Positions 12,930 to 25,192 of a DNA stretch of 64,000 nt are shown here, piece after piece. Position numbers and translations under genes: made by a program. Within the stretch, counting starts at the first letter, position 1, and each line of letters starts with the position of its first letter. The stretch spans positions 29,886-93,885 of the forward strand of contig NW_012236497.1 in the NCBI RefSeq assembly GCF_000787575.1, written 5' to 3'. Source of the DNA: Acytostelium subglobosum LB1. Its lineage: Eukaryota; Evosea; Eumycetozoa; Acytosteliales; Acytosteliaceae. A model generated the notes under the pieces. That model had not been told where the DNA came from. It did no database searches and saw only the letters and a program-made list of their open reading frames with translations.

Positions 12930-15259
12930 ATGGAACAAACAGAGACAAGAATAAGATCAATACTCAGTCATTTGACTCCAACCTCTTTGTTGGAGACCGT
13001 CAACACTAGTGCTGTTGCCGCTGCCGACACCAACCAAACTGCCGCTGCCGTCTCTGCTCCACCAATCATTGACAAGCAACGCACCCAGATTTCAAAGTGG
13101 GATAAGGATGAGTTCCGCGACTTCCTCGAGGTCAACGCTGCCTACAAGCCAGTCAGAGCCAAACTCAATGAGTTGTTGAGAGATCCCCTCTTTGCACCAG
13201 TCTACAACATGACAGTCGAGCAATGGAGAGAGTTGACTCTGCAAAGAGCAGTCAAGGTCATCAGATCAGGACTAATCTCTATCTCTGAGTTTAACAGGTA
13301 GGTTATAATTCACAGATCAGAGTACAACAATGTTGTACTAACCAACCACTACTACCTATTGTAGGGACCCAATGAAATACTTGATCTCGATGGAGACCAT
13401 TAATATGTCAGACTCTTCATTGTCTGTGAAGCTTGGAGTGCACTTTTCGTTGTTTGGAAACGCAGTTCTCAACCTTGGCACTGAGAAGCATCACCTCAAA
13501 TACCTCAAGGACATTGATACCTGGAAGCTTCCAGGTTGTTTTGGTATGACCGAGTTGGGTCACGGTTCAAACGTGCAGGGTGTAGAGACCACTGCCACCT
13601 ACGACAAGGATACCCAAGAGTTTATCATCAACACTCCATCAGACTCTGCACAAAAGTTCTGGATTGGTAATGCTGCTCGTATGTGTTTCATAAACAACAA
13701 CAACAACAACAAAAACAACAACGATCAATCTAACATCATCAATAATGTAATGTAGTGCATGGTCAAGCTTGTTCAGTATTTGCTCAACTCTATATTGGAG
13801 GAGTACACTATGGTGTACATGTATTTGTTGTTCCCATCCGTAATCCAGACGGTAGCATTGCCGAGAGTAAGTCATTCAAAAACTAAATAGTGTAGAGAAT
13901 AGTATATCTAACCAATCATTCTAATATTAGATGTAAGAATAATGGACAATGGTCACAAGTTGGGCCTTCAAGGTGTAGACAATGGTAGAATATGGTTCAA
14001 CAACAAGAGAATCCCAAGGGATAATCTGTTGAATAAGTTTGGTGATGTTCAGCCCGATGGCACCTACGTCACCTCGATCCCAAGCAAGACCAAGCGATTC
14101 GGATCAATGGTTGCTCCATTGGTCGGAGGTAGAGTGCTCATTGCCTCGTCAGCCCTCTACGCAACAAAAATGGCTTTGATAATTGCCACACGTTTCGCCA
14201 CCAACCGACGACAGTTTGGAAACAAGAACCAAGAGATACCAATCATCCAATACCTCACCCATCAACGTCGCCTCTTCCCCTTGATCGCTGCCACAGTTGC
14301 CTACAACTTCCCAATCAACCACCTCAAGCTGATCTACTGTGAGCCAAACAAGACCGCTCAGAACGTCAAGGATGTCCACGTGTGGGCCTCTGGTATCAAG
14401 GCCGTCGTCACCTGGCACAAGACTCATACCCTGCAGACTGTACGTGAGTGCTGTGGAGGCCAGGGATTCAGTTCATTCAATCAGATCCCAGCTCTCAAGT
14501 CTGATCTCGAGATTGATATGACCTACGAGGGAGACAATCACGTCCTCCTCCAACAGGTATCCAGATACCTCTTGGTAGAGCTCCAAAAGGGAAGATATAA
14601 CGTAACTTTGTCAAACCATGGTTCAAAGGTAAGTAGCACATGTATATATATTTTAATGTACATCATCATCATCTTATTAACAATATATCTATATATAATC
14701 TAATAGATTTACAATGCCGACTTCCAATTGCACTGCCTCAAGTGGAAGGAGAGCCACTTGGTTCAGACTCTGTCCACCAAGATCATGACCGCTCTCGACC
14801 AAGGTAGAGGATTGGAGTACAGCTGGAATGATAACTTGGATCTGGTCACTGCCTTGGGTAAGGCACATATTGAGAGAATCACCCTTGAGACATTCCAGGC
14901 ATCGATCAAGAAGGCCAGTCTCAACATCCAACCAGCATTGGAGCTCTGTAGAAACCTGTTCTTCTCAACAAAGGTTGTTGATGACCTTGGGTAAGTGACT
15001 ACTACATCGACAACATTCATTGACAATGAGTACGCTGACAACCCTCAACCTTTACAGATTCTACCTGTGCAATGATGGAATGACTCAAGAGACGGCAGTG
15101 AAGGTTCAGGAAAGCATCAACCTCCTCTGTGGAGATATGCTACCACACGCTTTGGATCTGGTGAACTCATTCGATGTCCCAGAGCAATACATACATGCAC
15201 CAATCGCCAAGGCCGACTATATCCAAGAGTTTAGATATGGTCTTCAGAGGAAATATTGA
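12930..15259 (+). CDS. Acyl-CoA oxidase, peroxisomal
   Basis: Six exons, 12930-13297, 13365-13678, 13756-13866, 13931-14628, 14707-14990 and 15058-15259, join in frame to 658 residues, the usual length for the family. Visible motifs include CFGMTELGHGSNVQGVETTA (flavin/substrate region), CCGGQGFSSFNQIP and the helical ACOX C-terminal domain. It catalyses the first, H2O2-producing step of peroxisomal beta-oxidation (established). The C-terminus (RKY) is not a PTS1, but residues 7-15, RIRSILSHL, match the PTS2 consensus exactly, as in some plant ACX enzymes. Expression is likely driven from the CA-rich upstream region. Confidence 0.95.
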
Positions 15260-16761
15260 GTGATGCACAACATGGACAGAGAGGCAAAGCGACCAAACAA
15301 CAACGATCTACAACATCCACAACAACAACAGTAACAAATAAATAACACAACACACACACTCTTTCTTCTTCTTTGATTGAATTGGCTCACTTGGTTTTGG
15401 TCATCAACACATACACCTGCTCAATCAAAAAAGATATTTTAGTACAAATGATCAAAGAAGGGTGTGGGGTGAGACCCTCTGATTGGGCAATGTTGTTGTT
15501 GTTGTTGGGCACGGTGCAATCAATCAACCACACACACCCCTCGGATCTTTATGACCCAATCCGCCTCCCCCTTTCTGATGTGGATATCAATTCATTCATT
15601 TGACAATAGAATTTAGTGAACAGTTAGTGATTGATTAATTAATTACGTCTATCTATCTATCTACTTAACAAACAAACACACACATACACAATCATTATTA
15701 TCATCTCAACTGCAGAGACTCTTCAATCTATTTATCTCTATCAAAACCAGCAGACACACACTACCTTTAAAGGACAAATATTTCTAATCACTCAATATAT
15801 TGTAAGTGTAAAAGACCAACCACGACCTACTCCTACAACAGCAACAACAACATTGATGTCTTTTGTCTACACCATTGGTACACACACACAGCCTACATAC
15901 TAGTCTCACAACATCCAACAACAACAACAACGTTTCAATTCAATCTGTTATCCACACCTATAAATATAGGTCAGGTGTGTATGTTGTTGTTGTCTTTGTG
16001 TTTATATCTGTATCGATGGATAAATCGACCCAATATACGCACAACAAGTGTTGTGTCGTTGTTGGGATTGATTGATGATATCATCATCATCATAATTAAT
16101 ACTCACTTTGAAATCCATCATCTAATTATCTATCTGTGATATAAATATACGCACATTGACCGACAACAGACCCACCCGACATAGTACACCCATTATATTT
16201 TGGACAAAGGTGATCGTATTATTGTTTTTGTGTGTGTGTTTGTTAGTGTGTGTTAATCTCCATATATTAATTAATTAGTCTACGACAATCACCATCCATC
16301 CAACACCATCCACTATCCATCCATCCATCCATCACATAAATCCAATTAATTACACCCTTTGCTACCAATAACAACGATCACCACTCACCAAAAACACACA
16401 TTTACACTGTGAGTAATAGAGGGCAATCATGCCCAATGGTGGTGCCTTTGTCTGGATAATCCAATCTATTATCATCATCAACATCATCCATCATCATCCA
16501 TCATCATCATCATCATCATCATCACTCATCATCATCCATCAACATCATCACTACTGGACCGCGGAATCAATCATTATTACAATTCCTTACAACAACATCA
16601 TTTGGATTTTACTATGCCATAGTGTTTATCCATTATCCAAACGACACAAAGCTCACTACTCTTTATTATTAGTACTATAGAAGAGATATTTATTTATTTA
16701 TTATTTATTTATTATTTATTTATTTATTATTGGATTTAAAATAATTCCTTGTACAAAAAAC
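15260..16761. other. Long low-complexity intergenic/leader region
   Basis: About 1.5 kb of CA/TG/TCA/CATC simple repeats, with (TTTA)n runs just before the next ATG. A short ORF at 16429-16680 is made of CATCAT repeats and is probably not a gene. The length suggests a large regulatory region or leader for the downstream gene. Confidence 0.55.
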
Positions 16762-18780
16762 ATGAATCATAACAACAACAATAACATCAGAGGCCATCAC
16801 CAAAACACCTTTCACAATACTAACAATGGAAACCAACAACACTTTGGAATATCAAGGTCTACACTTCCACCACACAGCCAACAACAACAATACAAGTACA
16901 GTCATTCATCATTGCCTTTGAAATCATCGACAGACCATACCTTTCAACAACCTCAACTTCCATCTCACTTTTTGGTTGGAAACAATCAACAACAACAACA
17001 TCAGCATCATCTTGGTGGTGGAAATAACAACAAACCTCCTCCTCCTCATACTCACCAAGAACAACAACAACAATTCAACTCTGACAACTATACATTAAGA
17101 GATCAACAACAACCAAATCAATACTATTCTCGTATTTCAAACTCAAACAGTCATTCAAGTGACAGTCTATATAATCTTCACAACAGACACAACAACAACA
17201 ACCACCACCACTCTTCAACAACATCACCTGATCAAGCAGCATCATCAACCAACCACAACATGGCCATTTACTTTAATCCTCGTCCCAACTTTTCTTCGAC
17301 ACCCACCTACTCGAGCGCTAGTGAGAATGGAGCCACCACCGCCACCATTCAAACATCTGGCCAGTTGGCAAGACTTCCTGGTGGTTCTCCACAATGGCCC
17401 TCTCGCCAATTTGGTGGTGGACTTCCAAACCAACTTGGTGGTTACTACCAGCATCAGATCTCCAATGAGGCACTCTACCAACAGCAGCAACATCATCAAC
17501 ACCAACAACAGCAGCAGCAGCAACAACACCAACACGAGGCCAGTCCATCCATTTCCGACGGTTTGGCTCACTCTAATGAGAGATTACCACACTTTGTTTT
17601 CTCCCAGTCCCCTTCCTTCATGGGTATGACATCACCATTCCAGAATGTCCTGGAGGGCAACCTCAAGATTGATCTCTATCACAAGCCAAGAGGTTCCAAG
17701 GGAACATGGGTACCAATCGGAGCCAATGACCAAATCAGAGTGACCGAGGGCAAAGGAAAGAGAATCAAGATGATTGTTCACGGTGAGCAGGAACTTGTCA
17801 AGGTTGGTCTCCAGGTTGGTTTGCTCGATCTACAGTCGTCAGGTGCCAAAAAGTCCACCAATCCAGGTTCACCTCCAACTCCTGGCAGCAGCATTAACAA
17901 CAACACCAACTCTGCCTCAACCGCACCCTCACCATCAACATCATCCAATGGACCATCTGCAATGACTGGATCATCACCGTCCACCCATCCAAACAGCAGC
18001 ATCCAACCCTCGTCAATCACTCAATCACCATCCTCCTTCTCACTCTCATCTCCCAGTCAATCACCTTCACAATCACCACTCTTTTCACCATCTGCCACAA
18101 CGGCATCACTCTACTCTGTGTCAATATCTGTGACCCCACCCTCACAGAACCCAGCACCCGAACTACCAGCGGGCAACTCTACCCAACTGCCAGCACCCGA
18201 TCCTCAAGGACTCTCTGTCGAATCTGTGCGTGTATATAGATATCCATCAATGTCCCAGATCACAATGTCGGCCCTTGAGTTTGAGTTGAAGCTTGCAAGA
18301 CTTTCCAAGAAGATATGCATTGTCATCTCTGCACAGGCTCGTGATGGAGGCATCTATGAAGCAAGATCAGTCGATTTCTATGCTCACAACAATGGCAAGC
18401 ACAACAACAACTCATTGTCCAGACAGAACAGTGCCAGAAAGACACCTTACAGTTCACCGACAATGTCTGGCAACAGTCAGGATGGAGTGCCAACTTCCCC
18501 AGCCGGCAGTGACAAGAAGAAATACGTCAGGAGTATGTCATCCAGTGCACTACTATCCAACAACAACAACAACAAGCAACGTGGAGCTTCGCCACCCATC
18601 CCTGCACTTCCACCCATACCTCTTCCAGCGACAATAGACTTTAGTGCTGGCATACCAGCACCTTGGAACTTTGGCAACCATCAATCCATTGGCAATAGCG
18701 ATGGTAACGGATGGGGTCAACAACATGCAATGTACCTATCACATCCAAACCTTTCATCTTATGTCGATGACAAACATTGA
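16762..18780 (+). CDS. Q/N-rich putative transcription regulator, 672 aa
   Basis: Single-exon gene. Residues 1-280 are N, Q, H and S-rich, typical of dictyostelid regulators. Two conserved-looking segments flank a Ser/Pro-rich insert: a beta-rich part after FQNVLEGNLKIDLYHKPRG with IRVTEGKGKRIKMIVHG, and a second part with FELKLARLSKKICIVISAQA and EARSVDFYAHNNGK. The layout resembles the CudA-type DNA-binding regulators of dictyostelids, but I cannot confirm that by eye, so CudA-like is a low-confidence guess. The tail is low complexity with PPIPALPPIPLP. The long repeat-rich upstream region fits a developmentally controlled gene. Confidence 0.55.
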   Translation: MNHNNNNNIRGHHQNTFHNTNNGNQQHFGISRSTLPPHSQQQQYKYSHSSLPLKSSTDHTFQQPQLPSHFLVGNNQQQQHQHHLGGGNNNKPPPPHTHQEQQQQFNSDNYTLRDQQQPNQYYSRISNSNSHSSDSLYNLHNRHNNNNHHHSSTTSPDQAASSTNHNMAIYFNPRPNFSSTPTYSSASENGATTATIQTSGQLARLPGGSPQWPSRQFGGGLPNQLGGYYQHQISNEALYQQQQHHQHQQQQQQQQHQHEASPSISDGLAHSNERLPHFVFSQSPSFMGMTSPFQNVLEGNLKIDLYHKPRGSKGTWVPIGANDQIRVTEGKGKRIKMIVHGEQELVKVGLQVGLLDLQSSGAKKSTNPGSPPTPGSSINNNTNSASTAPSPSTSSNGPSAMTGSSPSTHPNSSIQPSSITQSPSSFSLSSPSQSPSQSPLFSPSATTASLYSVSISVTPPSQNPAPELPAGNSTQLPAPDPQGLSVESVRVYRYPSMSQITMSALEFELKLARLSKKICIVISAQARDGGIYEARSVDFYAHNNGKHNNNSLSRQNSARKTPYSSPTMSGNSQDGVPTSPAGSDKKKYVRSMSSSALLSNNNNNKQRGASPPIPALPPIPLPATIDFSAGIPAPWNFGNHQSIGNSDGNGWGQQHAMYLSHPNLSSYVDDKH

Positions 18781-18996
18781 TGTCAATGTCCACCATCCAG
18801 TCTGAAGTGATACCATCACTCAGCCCTGTCAATCTATATTATTTATTATTAAGGCAAATGTACACCTATATCATCAATCCCTTGTTCAACAACAAACAAC
18901 AGACAACAAACATTATGTAACACTCAAATAGAACCAATACTATAGTATGTGTTGTTGTTATTTAAATAACATGTTGTACTACTACTACGACTACTA

Positions 18997-20961
18997 CTAC
19001 TTCTTTTGATCCTTATCCCTTGTGATAAGGACATCAATAAAGTCTCCAAGTATTACACCAATCATACTACGATCTGAAATTGACGATGCAGTGCCATAGA
19101 TTGGTGCAAATCCATCTGTTGGTAGTTTGTCCATGGCATTGAGTTCGCGCAATGATTCCTGAACGTCCTGGACAAAGACGTTCTCCATTCCAATGTGCTT
19201 GGCAGTGATACAAATATGTATACTCTCTGGTTTCTGCAAGGCGTTCAGATGCCATCCCTTCTTGGTCATCTGATCATTGACAAAGTATATATTCTTACAG
19301 GTAAAGGCAACGACCATTGCTTTGGGTTCACCAATAATAGTCAGTCCTTCTATTTGTCTTAGTCTGTATAGATTAAGTTAGTAATAAATCGAACAGGACA
19401 TTGAATGCTCTTACCCTTCAATTATTCTAGTTGCAGTTACCATTATACCTTGTACCTTGTTACGATAACCTTGACGACCTTGAGCAACCAATGATGCCCA
19501 ACTAGATGCAACCAGTCCGCCTGGCCTACTACCTGGTAGGGTAGGGGAGGCATAGATTCCACCTGGCCAATCTGGTGCTGTAAAGTACATTGATCTCCTC
19601 AATTTTGGCTTTCCAAAGAGAACAACAGATGTTCCCTTTGAAGCATAGCCAAACTTGTGAGTGTCCACTGATATTGAAGTGACTCCAGCCAAACGGAAAT
19701 CAAACGGTGGTACAGAGTATCCAAGTTCCTCTGCAAATGGCAAGACAAAGCCACCCAGACAAGCATCCACATGTAGACCAATGTCATTGTCCAGTGCAAG
19801 TTCTGACAGTGCCTCAATGTCATCAATGATTCCATGTGGGAAGTTGACAGCTGATCCACCCAACATAATTGTGTTCTTGTTGATTGCACGTCTAACCTTT
19901 TTGATGTCCACCTTGAAGTCCTTACCAATTGGTATGTGAACAATCTTTATACCAAGGTATCCACATGCCTTGTCAAATGCTGCGTGAATTGTAATTGGTA
20001 CAACTCTAGTGTCGAGGTTAGTATGATATTACAAAATGTCAGATCTTGACAGACAACTTACATTTCTGGTGTTGAAGTTCTGTTCTTGTAGTAATCTCTA
20101 TAGGCCTTGACGGCCATGACAATACTTTCGGTACCTCCACTTGTCATTGCACCTACAACCTTTGGATGTGCATTCAACATGTTTGCCACCATGGCAATGG
20201 TCTCTGTCTCAAACTTTCTGATGCTTGGGAATACCTCTGGATGTAATGGGTTGGATAGAGAGAACATGGAGTAGGCCACGTTGAGAAGTTGGCTGTGTTC
20301 ATTCTCACCCAGATAAACACATCCACTGACTTTGCTTGTGCTCCATATTGATTCATCCTTCTCCATTAGTCTCTGCATAAAGGTTATGATCTCATTGTGT
20401 GACATGCCCTGTTCAGGTAGTACAAAGTGGGCATTGGTCCTATCCGTCTTGAATGACTTTGACACCTTGTCCTTGACCTTTTCTCTTTGTTTCTTTATCT
20501 CTCTCTTTACAGCAGGTATCAACTTTACCAGTGTAAACACTTGTTGTTTAATTGATCCTATTAGGTCTAAAGGGTAATACGATTTAGTAAGAGCGATGTT
20601 AAGATTCTCGAGTGCAATACTTACTTCCACGTCCAAGTACTTTGATAATGGACGATGAGATGATTGTTACAATGATAGTTGTAAGGATCAATGTCAAGGG
20701 TTGGAAGTTCTGCACCAAGTATGTGTTTGTGTTTACAATGATCTCTGTTATCCATCTCTCTAGTATCGGTTGATAGGTGACCCAATGCTTTACAATGATA
20801 TTGTTGTCGTTGTTGATACCAAGTAGATGTTGTGGTGGTGCAAACATAAACATTGCAACAATGCCAACAAGTAGCAACAATAGGAATGATGTTGTTGAAA
20901 CATATGATATCATATGTCCTCTCCTCTTCCTATTTACTAAAGCAGGTTGTCTTTTATCCAT
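18997..20961 (-). CDS. Sphingosine-1-phosphate lyase
   Basis: Four exons, 20961-20625, 20566-20062, 20005-19415 and 19363-18997, join in frame to 599 residues. The N-terminus is cytosolic-basic and then hydrophobic (FLLLLLVGIVAMFMF), anchoring it in the ER. The PLP-dependent group II decarboxylase-like core shows TSGGTESIVMAVKAYRD and the cofactor lysine in VDTHKFGYASKG, with LHVDACLGGF before it. It cleaves sphingosine 1-phosphate to hexadecenal and phosphoethanolamine, ending sphingolipid breakdown (established). In D. discoideum the homologue is sglA. ATG at 20961 is the first in-frame ATG after the upstream stop region. Confidence 0.95.
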
Positions 20962-21167
20962 TTCTCTATCTATCTGTAATGTAGTAGTAGTCAGTGTAGT
21001 CAATAAACCTCATAAGGTTTATTGCTTAAGGTTTGTGACGATAAAAATAAGATCTTGATATCTTTGCAACGAACAAAGTGATGTGGTGAGACACACCATC
21101 ATGGTGCACCAAAACAAGGAGGTAGCCCAACAACACACACAATATCATTCGCCCCCAGGATTGTCGC

Positions 21168-22686
21168 TTAGGCTGACGATGATGGTTGTAGACCACACCA
21201 CTCTGCAATGAAACATGCTAGTACTCTAGTGATGTCCCGATAGCTCTCAAGACTAACACTCTCATCAATACTTTAAAAGAATAGTAGTATTAATATTAGT
21301 ATATCTACCTGATGGGCGGTCAATCGTACGACGAATCTACATACCCATGAATGTGAGTGGACTCTGGACCAAAGCATGCACTTGGAATATTATAATAGAG
21401 ATCAAAGAAACGACAGTCTGTTGTACATAGGATTGGTTGTTGTGGTACTTCTTTCTACATTCATTTGTGTGTTTGGATGTGATTAGTTTGGGATTATACT
21501 ACTACAACAATCACTTACTACTTACACCCATAACATCCTTATATGATGATCCCAATTGCTTCATTAGATCACCGTTGACATCCATTGTTGAACCTTCAGC
21601 TTGGAAACCATTCCATTGGATTTGATAGGTGATCTTCTTTAGTTTGGCAGCTTCATCAATGGCTTGAGTGATTGAATTGCGAACGGTCTCCAATGGTGTT
21701 CCTGGGAAGAATCCCGCTCTAAGATCGAATGAACACTCACTTGGCACTGATGATGTCCATTCTCCACCTTGAATCTGTCCAAGATTAAATCCAAGTGGAT
21801 GAGGGAATTGTTTAAACAATGGATGACATTTCTCCTTTACATTCCATCTTGAAAGATTATCAAGTTAGTTCACTGTCCTGTAGTCTTGGTAATTGTATTT
21901 TCTAACATACGATTTCTCAAGATCACGTATTGCAGAAACTAGATACATTGCAGCATCAATGGCATTGATACCAGTCTCCATCTCCAATGTATGAGCTGGT
22001 TTACCTTGAACGGTAACGTTGCACCAGACAACACCAACCTGACCAGTGACAAGGAATGGGAATGGTTCTGGGATGATGGCGGCATCAGCACGATATCCAC
22101 GTGCCAAACATGCCAGTGTACCATTTCCTGTGCACTCCTCCTCGACCACCGTCTGGAATATGACCTTGGCCGATGGTACAAAGCCCAACTCCTTCAATGC
22201 TTTGTAGGCAATGACAAAGGCCATCACACCAGCCTTCATATCACCAGAGCCACGACCATACAGTCGGCCATCCTTGACATAGGGTGAGAATGGATGCTTT
22301 GACCACAATGTCTCACGTCCTGTGGGCACCACATCAATGTGGCCATTAAAGATGAGAGACTTGCCCTGTGATCCCTTTGATAGCATGTCCGATGCGACTA
22401 CAGGTGGAGTGTGTTGAGCCACAACATTATCCTTTCCATCGTAGGACCAGTTGACCGGTGAGAAGCCTGGTAAATCCTTAATGTCATCCAATACGATTGG
22501 GAAACGCTCTACGTTCAATGACAAAGAGTTGAATATCTCTTGCATAAAGATCTGTGCATCCTGTTCATTGCCAAGTAACGAGTCGAACGATACCAATTGC
22601 TTTAACTTTTCTACAGCCTCTGCTTGCATCGTATCAACCTTGGCAATGATCTCATCCTTTGTTGGGAATCTAATATTGTTACTCAT
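21168..22686 (-). CDS. M20-family metallopeptidase (ArgE/DapE-like)
   Basis: Four exons, 22686-21911, 21847-21526, 21454-21345 and 21270-21168, join in frame to 436 residues. Zinc-site motifs are visible: LIFNGHIDVVPTG (His/Asp), GRGSGDMKAG (bridging Asp), VVEEECTGNG (catalytic Glu then metal Glu), CTTDCRFFDLY, and the C-terminal FGPESTHIHG with the last metal His. The architecture matches acetylornithine deacetylase/succinyl-diaminopimelate desuccinylase relatives. The exact substrate cannot be assigned; an N-acyl amino-acid deacylase is the best general call. Only the first exon and part of the others would be found by simple ORF search. Confidence 0.9.
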
Positions 22687-22806
22687 TATTTGTTATTTGT
22701 TATAATATTAATTGTTGATGTTGTTATTACTTGAAGTGAAATTGAATTGAAGATGGTTGTTTGATTCAAATTAATATATTTAATTTCAATGGGTTGATCT
22801 TATTGA

Positions 22807-23572
22807 TCATGCATTACTCTTGGTCGCAGAAGATGGTGGTGCTGGTGCTGTTGGTGTTGACAATGGTGTGGTGACAACACCTTGTCCAATGAATGAATCA
22901 TAGTGATTACTAGTCAGGTCCTTCATATAATGTTCAAAACAATCTGGTAGTTCTTCTTTCATCGTTCCTGGGAAGCCAGAGTACACTGTGAATGGAGGTA
23001 CTACAGTGTCTGGTGGCAATATCGTTCCATCAGGTATCATACAACAATCTTTTAATATACATCTCTTTGACTGTTTTGTAAGATGTTAGTATGTCTTGTT
23101 GTTATTGATTGACGAGCGAGAGAGAGACACTTAAAGTAACATACAATAACACAGTTCTTTCCAATATAAACGAATGAACCAATGGTTGCTGCACTGATCA
23201 CTGTGTTCTCATTGATCACTACATGATCACCAATCACCAATGGGAAGTATGCTATTGATCTAGATCATTGTGTGTGAACATCGTTTGAGTCTTGTTCTTC
23301 TTCTTTATCATCAACTAACTTCCTTCATTATATCTTTACCCTTTAAACTTCTTATATGATGGTCTAATGACAGCATTATCAGAGATGATTGATAGTCTAC
23401 CTATATTTACATTGGCCAAGTCACCTCTCATGATGACTCCCGATTTAATGATTGACTTGCCCATCAATCTGATGTTCTGACTACCACATAGTATTGATTT
23501 CTTGCTAACCTTATTACCATTATGTGTCTCTATATAATCTGTCTTGTCATAATATACTATTGGTTGTTGCAT
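22807..23572 (-). CDS. Dynactin subunit 5 (p25)
   Basis: Exons 23572-23340, 23259-23145 and 23070-22807 join in frame to 203 residues. Left-handed beta-helix hexapeptides run through the protein. Near-identical landmarks to animal p25 include [27 protein letters not shown] and [13 protein letters not shown]. p25 with p27 caps the pointed end of the dynactin Arp1 filament and helps bind membrane cargo (established). The C-terminal ~30 residues are a P/S/T-rich extension not found in animals. Confidence 0.93.
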
Positions 23573-23818
23573 TATTTATATATATATGTACAACTACTAC
23601 TAGTTGTTATGGATATTGACAATGTAATGTTTTGAGTGTTTCGTGTACATATATTTGTTATTGTTGCAATTCAATGAACATGATATGAGTATGTAACATT
23701 TGGATAAAGATCCACTTGTTTATTACTATTAACAACGATATGAAGGAGATGGAAGAGTTAAATCTCTCTCTGGTCTCCATGCATAGGAGGTATACGACCA
23801 CCAGAAAGTTAAGCTTTA

Positions 23819-24818
23819 CTATTGCTTATCGACTGGTAGGTTGTTGGTTGGTGCAGATGGTGCTGGGGGATACGAGTAGAAATATGGTACAGTGTAGTAT
23901 TGTGCATTGTTGGCTTGTTGCATTCCCTCTTGTTGTTGGAACTGAGGTACAAGTACATACTGCATTCCAGGTGGAGGTGGTGGAATGTTTGATACAACAT
24001 TGTTGCTGTTGTTGTTGTTGTTGTTGTTAGTGTTGTTGTTGTTTGGTAGGACATAGGTAACTGGTGGTGGATTGTTGTTGTTAATTGAAACATTGTTGTT
24101 GTTGTTGGCCGACTCGTTGCTGGTGTTTGCTTGTTGGATCTCAACGATTGGTGTGTAGTTGATGGCAGCATACTTCATCTCCTTTCTGACATACTTCAAG
24201 AAACGAGTGTAATGTACCAACAAGAATGTCTGTAAGATATTATAATATGTTAGCATACAAGTAGTAGTTTGAGTTGGTCTTGGGACTCCCAATACCAAAT
24301 ATACTTACGGTTGCAACAATGAGAACAACTCCAATAACGATGCTTGTGATTCCAATTGGAATTGAGAAGAGGCACAAGAAGAAAGAGATAAATCCAATAA
24401 CACCTGCAAAGCTTGTGAACCAAATCAATGACATTACATAATGCTATATTAATTGATTGAATTGATTGATTTGATTAGTTATCTATTTGACTGACTACAA
24501 TGGTAGTACAGTGATACATACAATTGTAAGAATTACTGTTTTGTTTGAAAGGAATGCATAGAGACCTGGAGCCACAAAGACAAATGTAAGAGCGAATGTG
24601 AAGAAGGGGAAGATTACAACGTCGATAATCAATGTGCCAGCGACAACACCAACGCAAGTCTGGAAGATCAAGAACAAGATGATGCACAATCTCTCCTTCT
24701 TGAACATTGGATCCTTCCATGCAGTTGCACTGTTTGTAATTGGAGTGGATGACTCTTGTGGTTGAGCATTCACTCTATCCAAGTTTAGACCAAATTGATC
24801 TGGTGATTCTGCTCCCAT
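23819..24818 (-). CDS. Four-helix membrane protein with N/P/Q-rich tail
   Basis: Exons 24818-24522, 24443-24309 and 24229-23819 join in frame to 280 residues. Four hydrophobic segments lie in the first ~170 residues: LCIILFLIFQTCVGVVAGT, VIFPFFTFALTFVFVAPGL, the MSLIWFTSFAGVIGFISFF block, and ITSIVIGVVLIVATV. The cytosolic tail is N-rich and then P/Y/Q-rich (NIPPPPPGMQYVLVPQ). The layout is like tetraspan vesicle proteins such as SCAMPs, but I see no diagnostic SCAMP motif. Family and role are unknown. Confidence 0.75.
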
Positions 24819-25192
24819 TATTTAAATATATATATATTGTATAGTTATAATACTACAAGTAGTGTTAGAGATTGAGTAATATAATATTGAGGATGATGGA
24901 CGTGGAGATGGTGAAATAGGTTGTGTTTTTGTGTGAAACAGACAGAGCTTCGTATCGATTTTGATGTATGAGGTGATGTTGGGGGGGATGGGTGAAACTG
25001 ACGTGGTTGTGTGTATTCTCAGCTCTCCAAGACTAGAGTGGCAATCTTTATCCATCAAGCGAACTGGATTCCAAACTAATGAATCACTCTTATGCTGAAA
25101 AGTAATTAATAAACTTCCAGGTTTCATTCCTGGTGAACTTCATCATCATTGAAGTTGTAATAATATTTGGGTCCTTTATTGTCTACCATCCT
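24819..25192. other. Intergenic, 374 bp
   Basis: AT-rich next to the membrane-protein start, then a mixed stretch with a GGGGGG run. Short ORFs here lack coding character. No feature identified. Confidence 0.5.

Noticed and set aside
16429-16680. 83-aa ORF before the Q/N-rich gene
   Set aside because: Made almost wholly of CATCAT repeats translating to H/S/I runs; no coding character.
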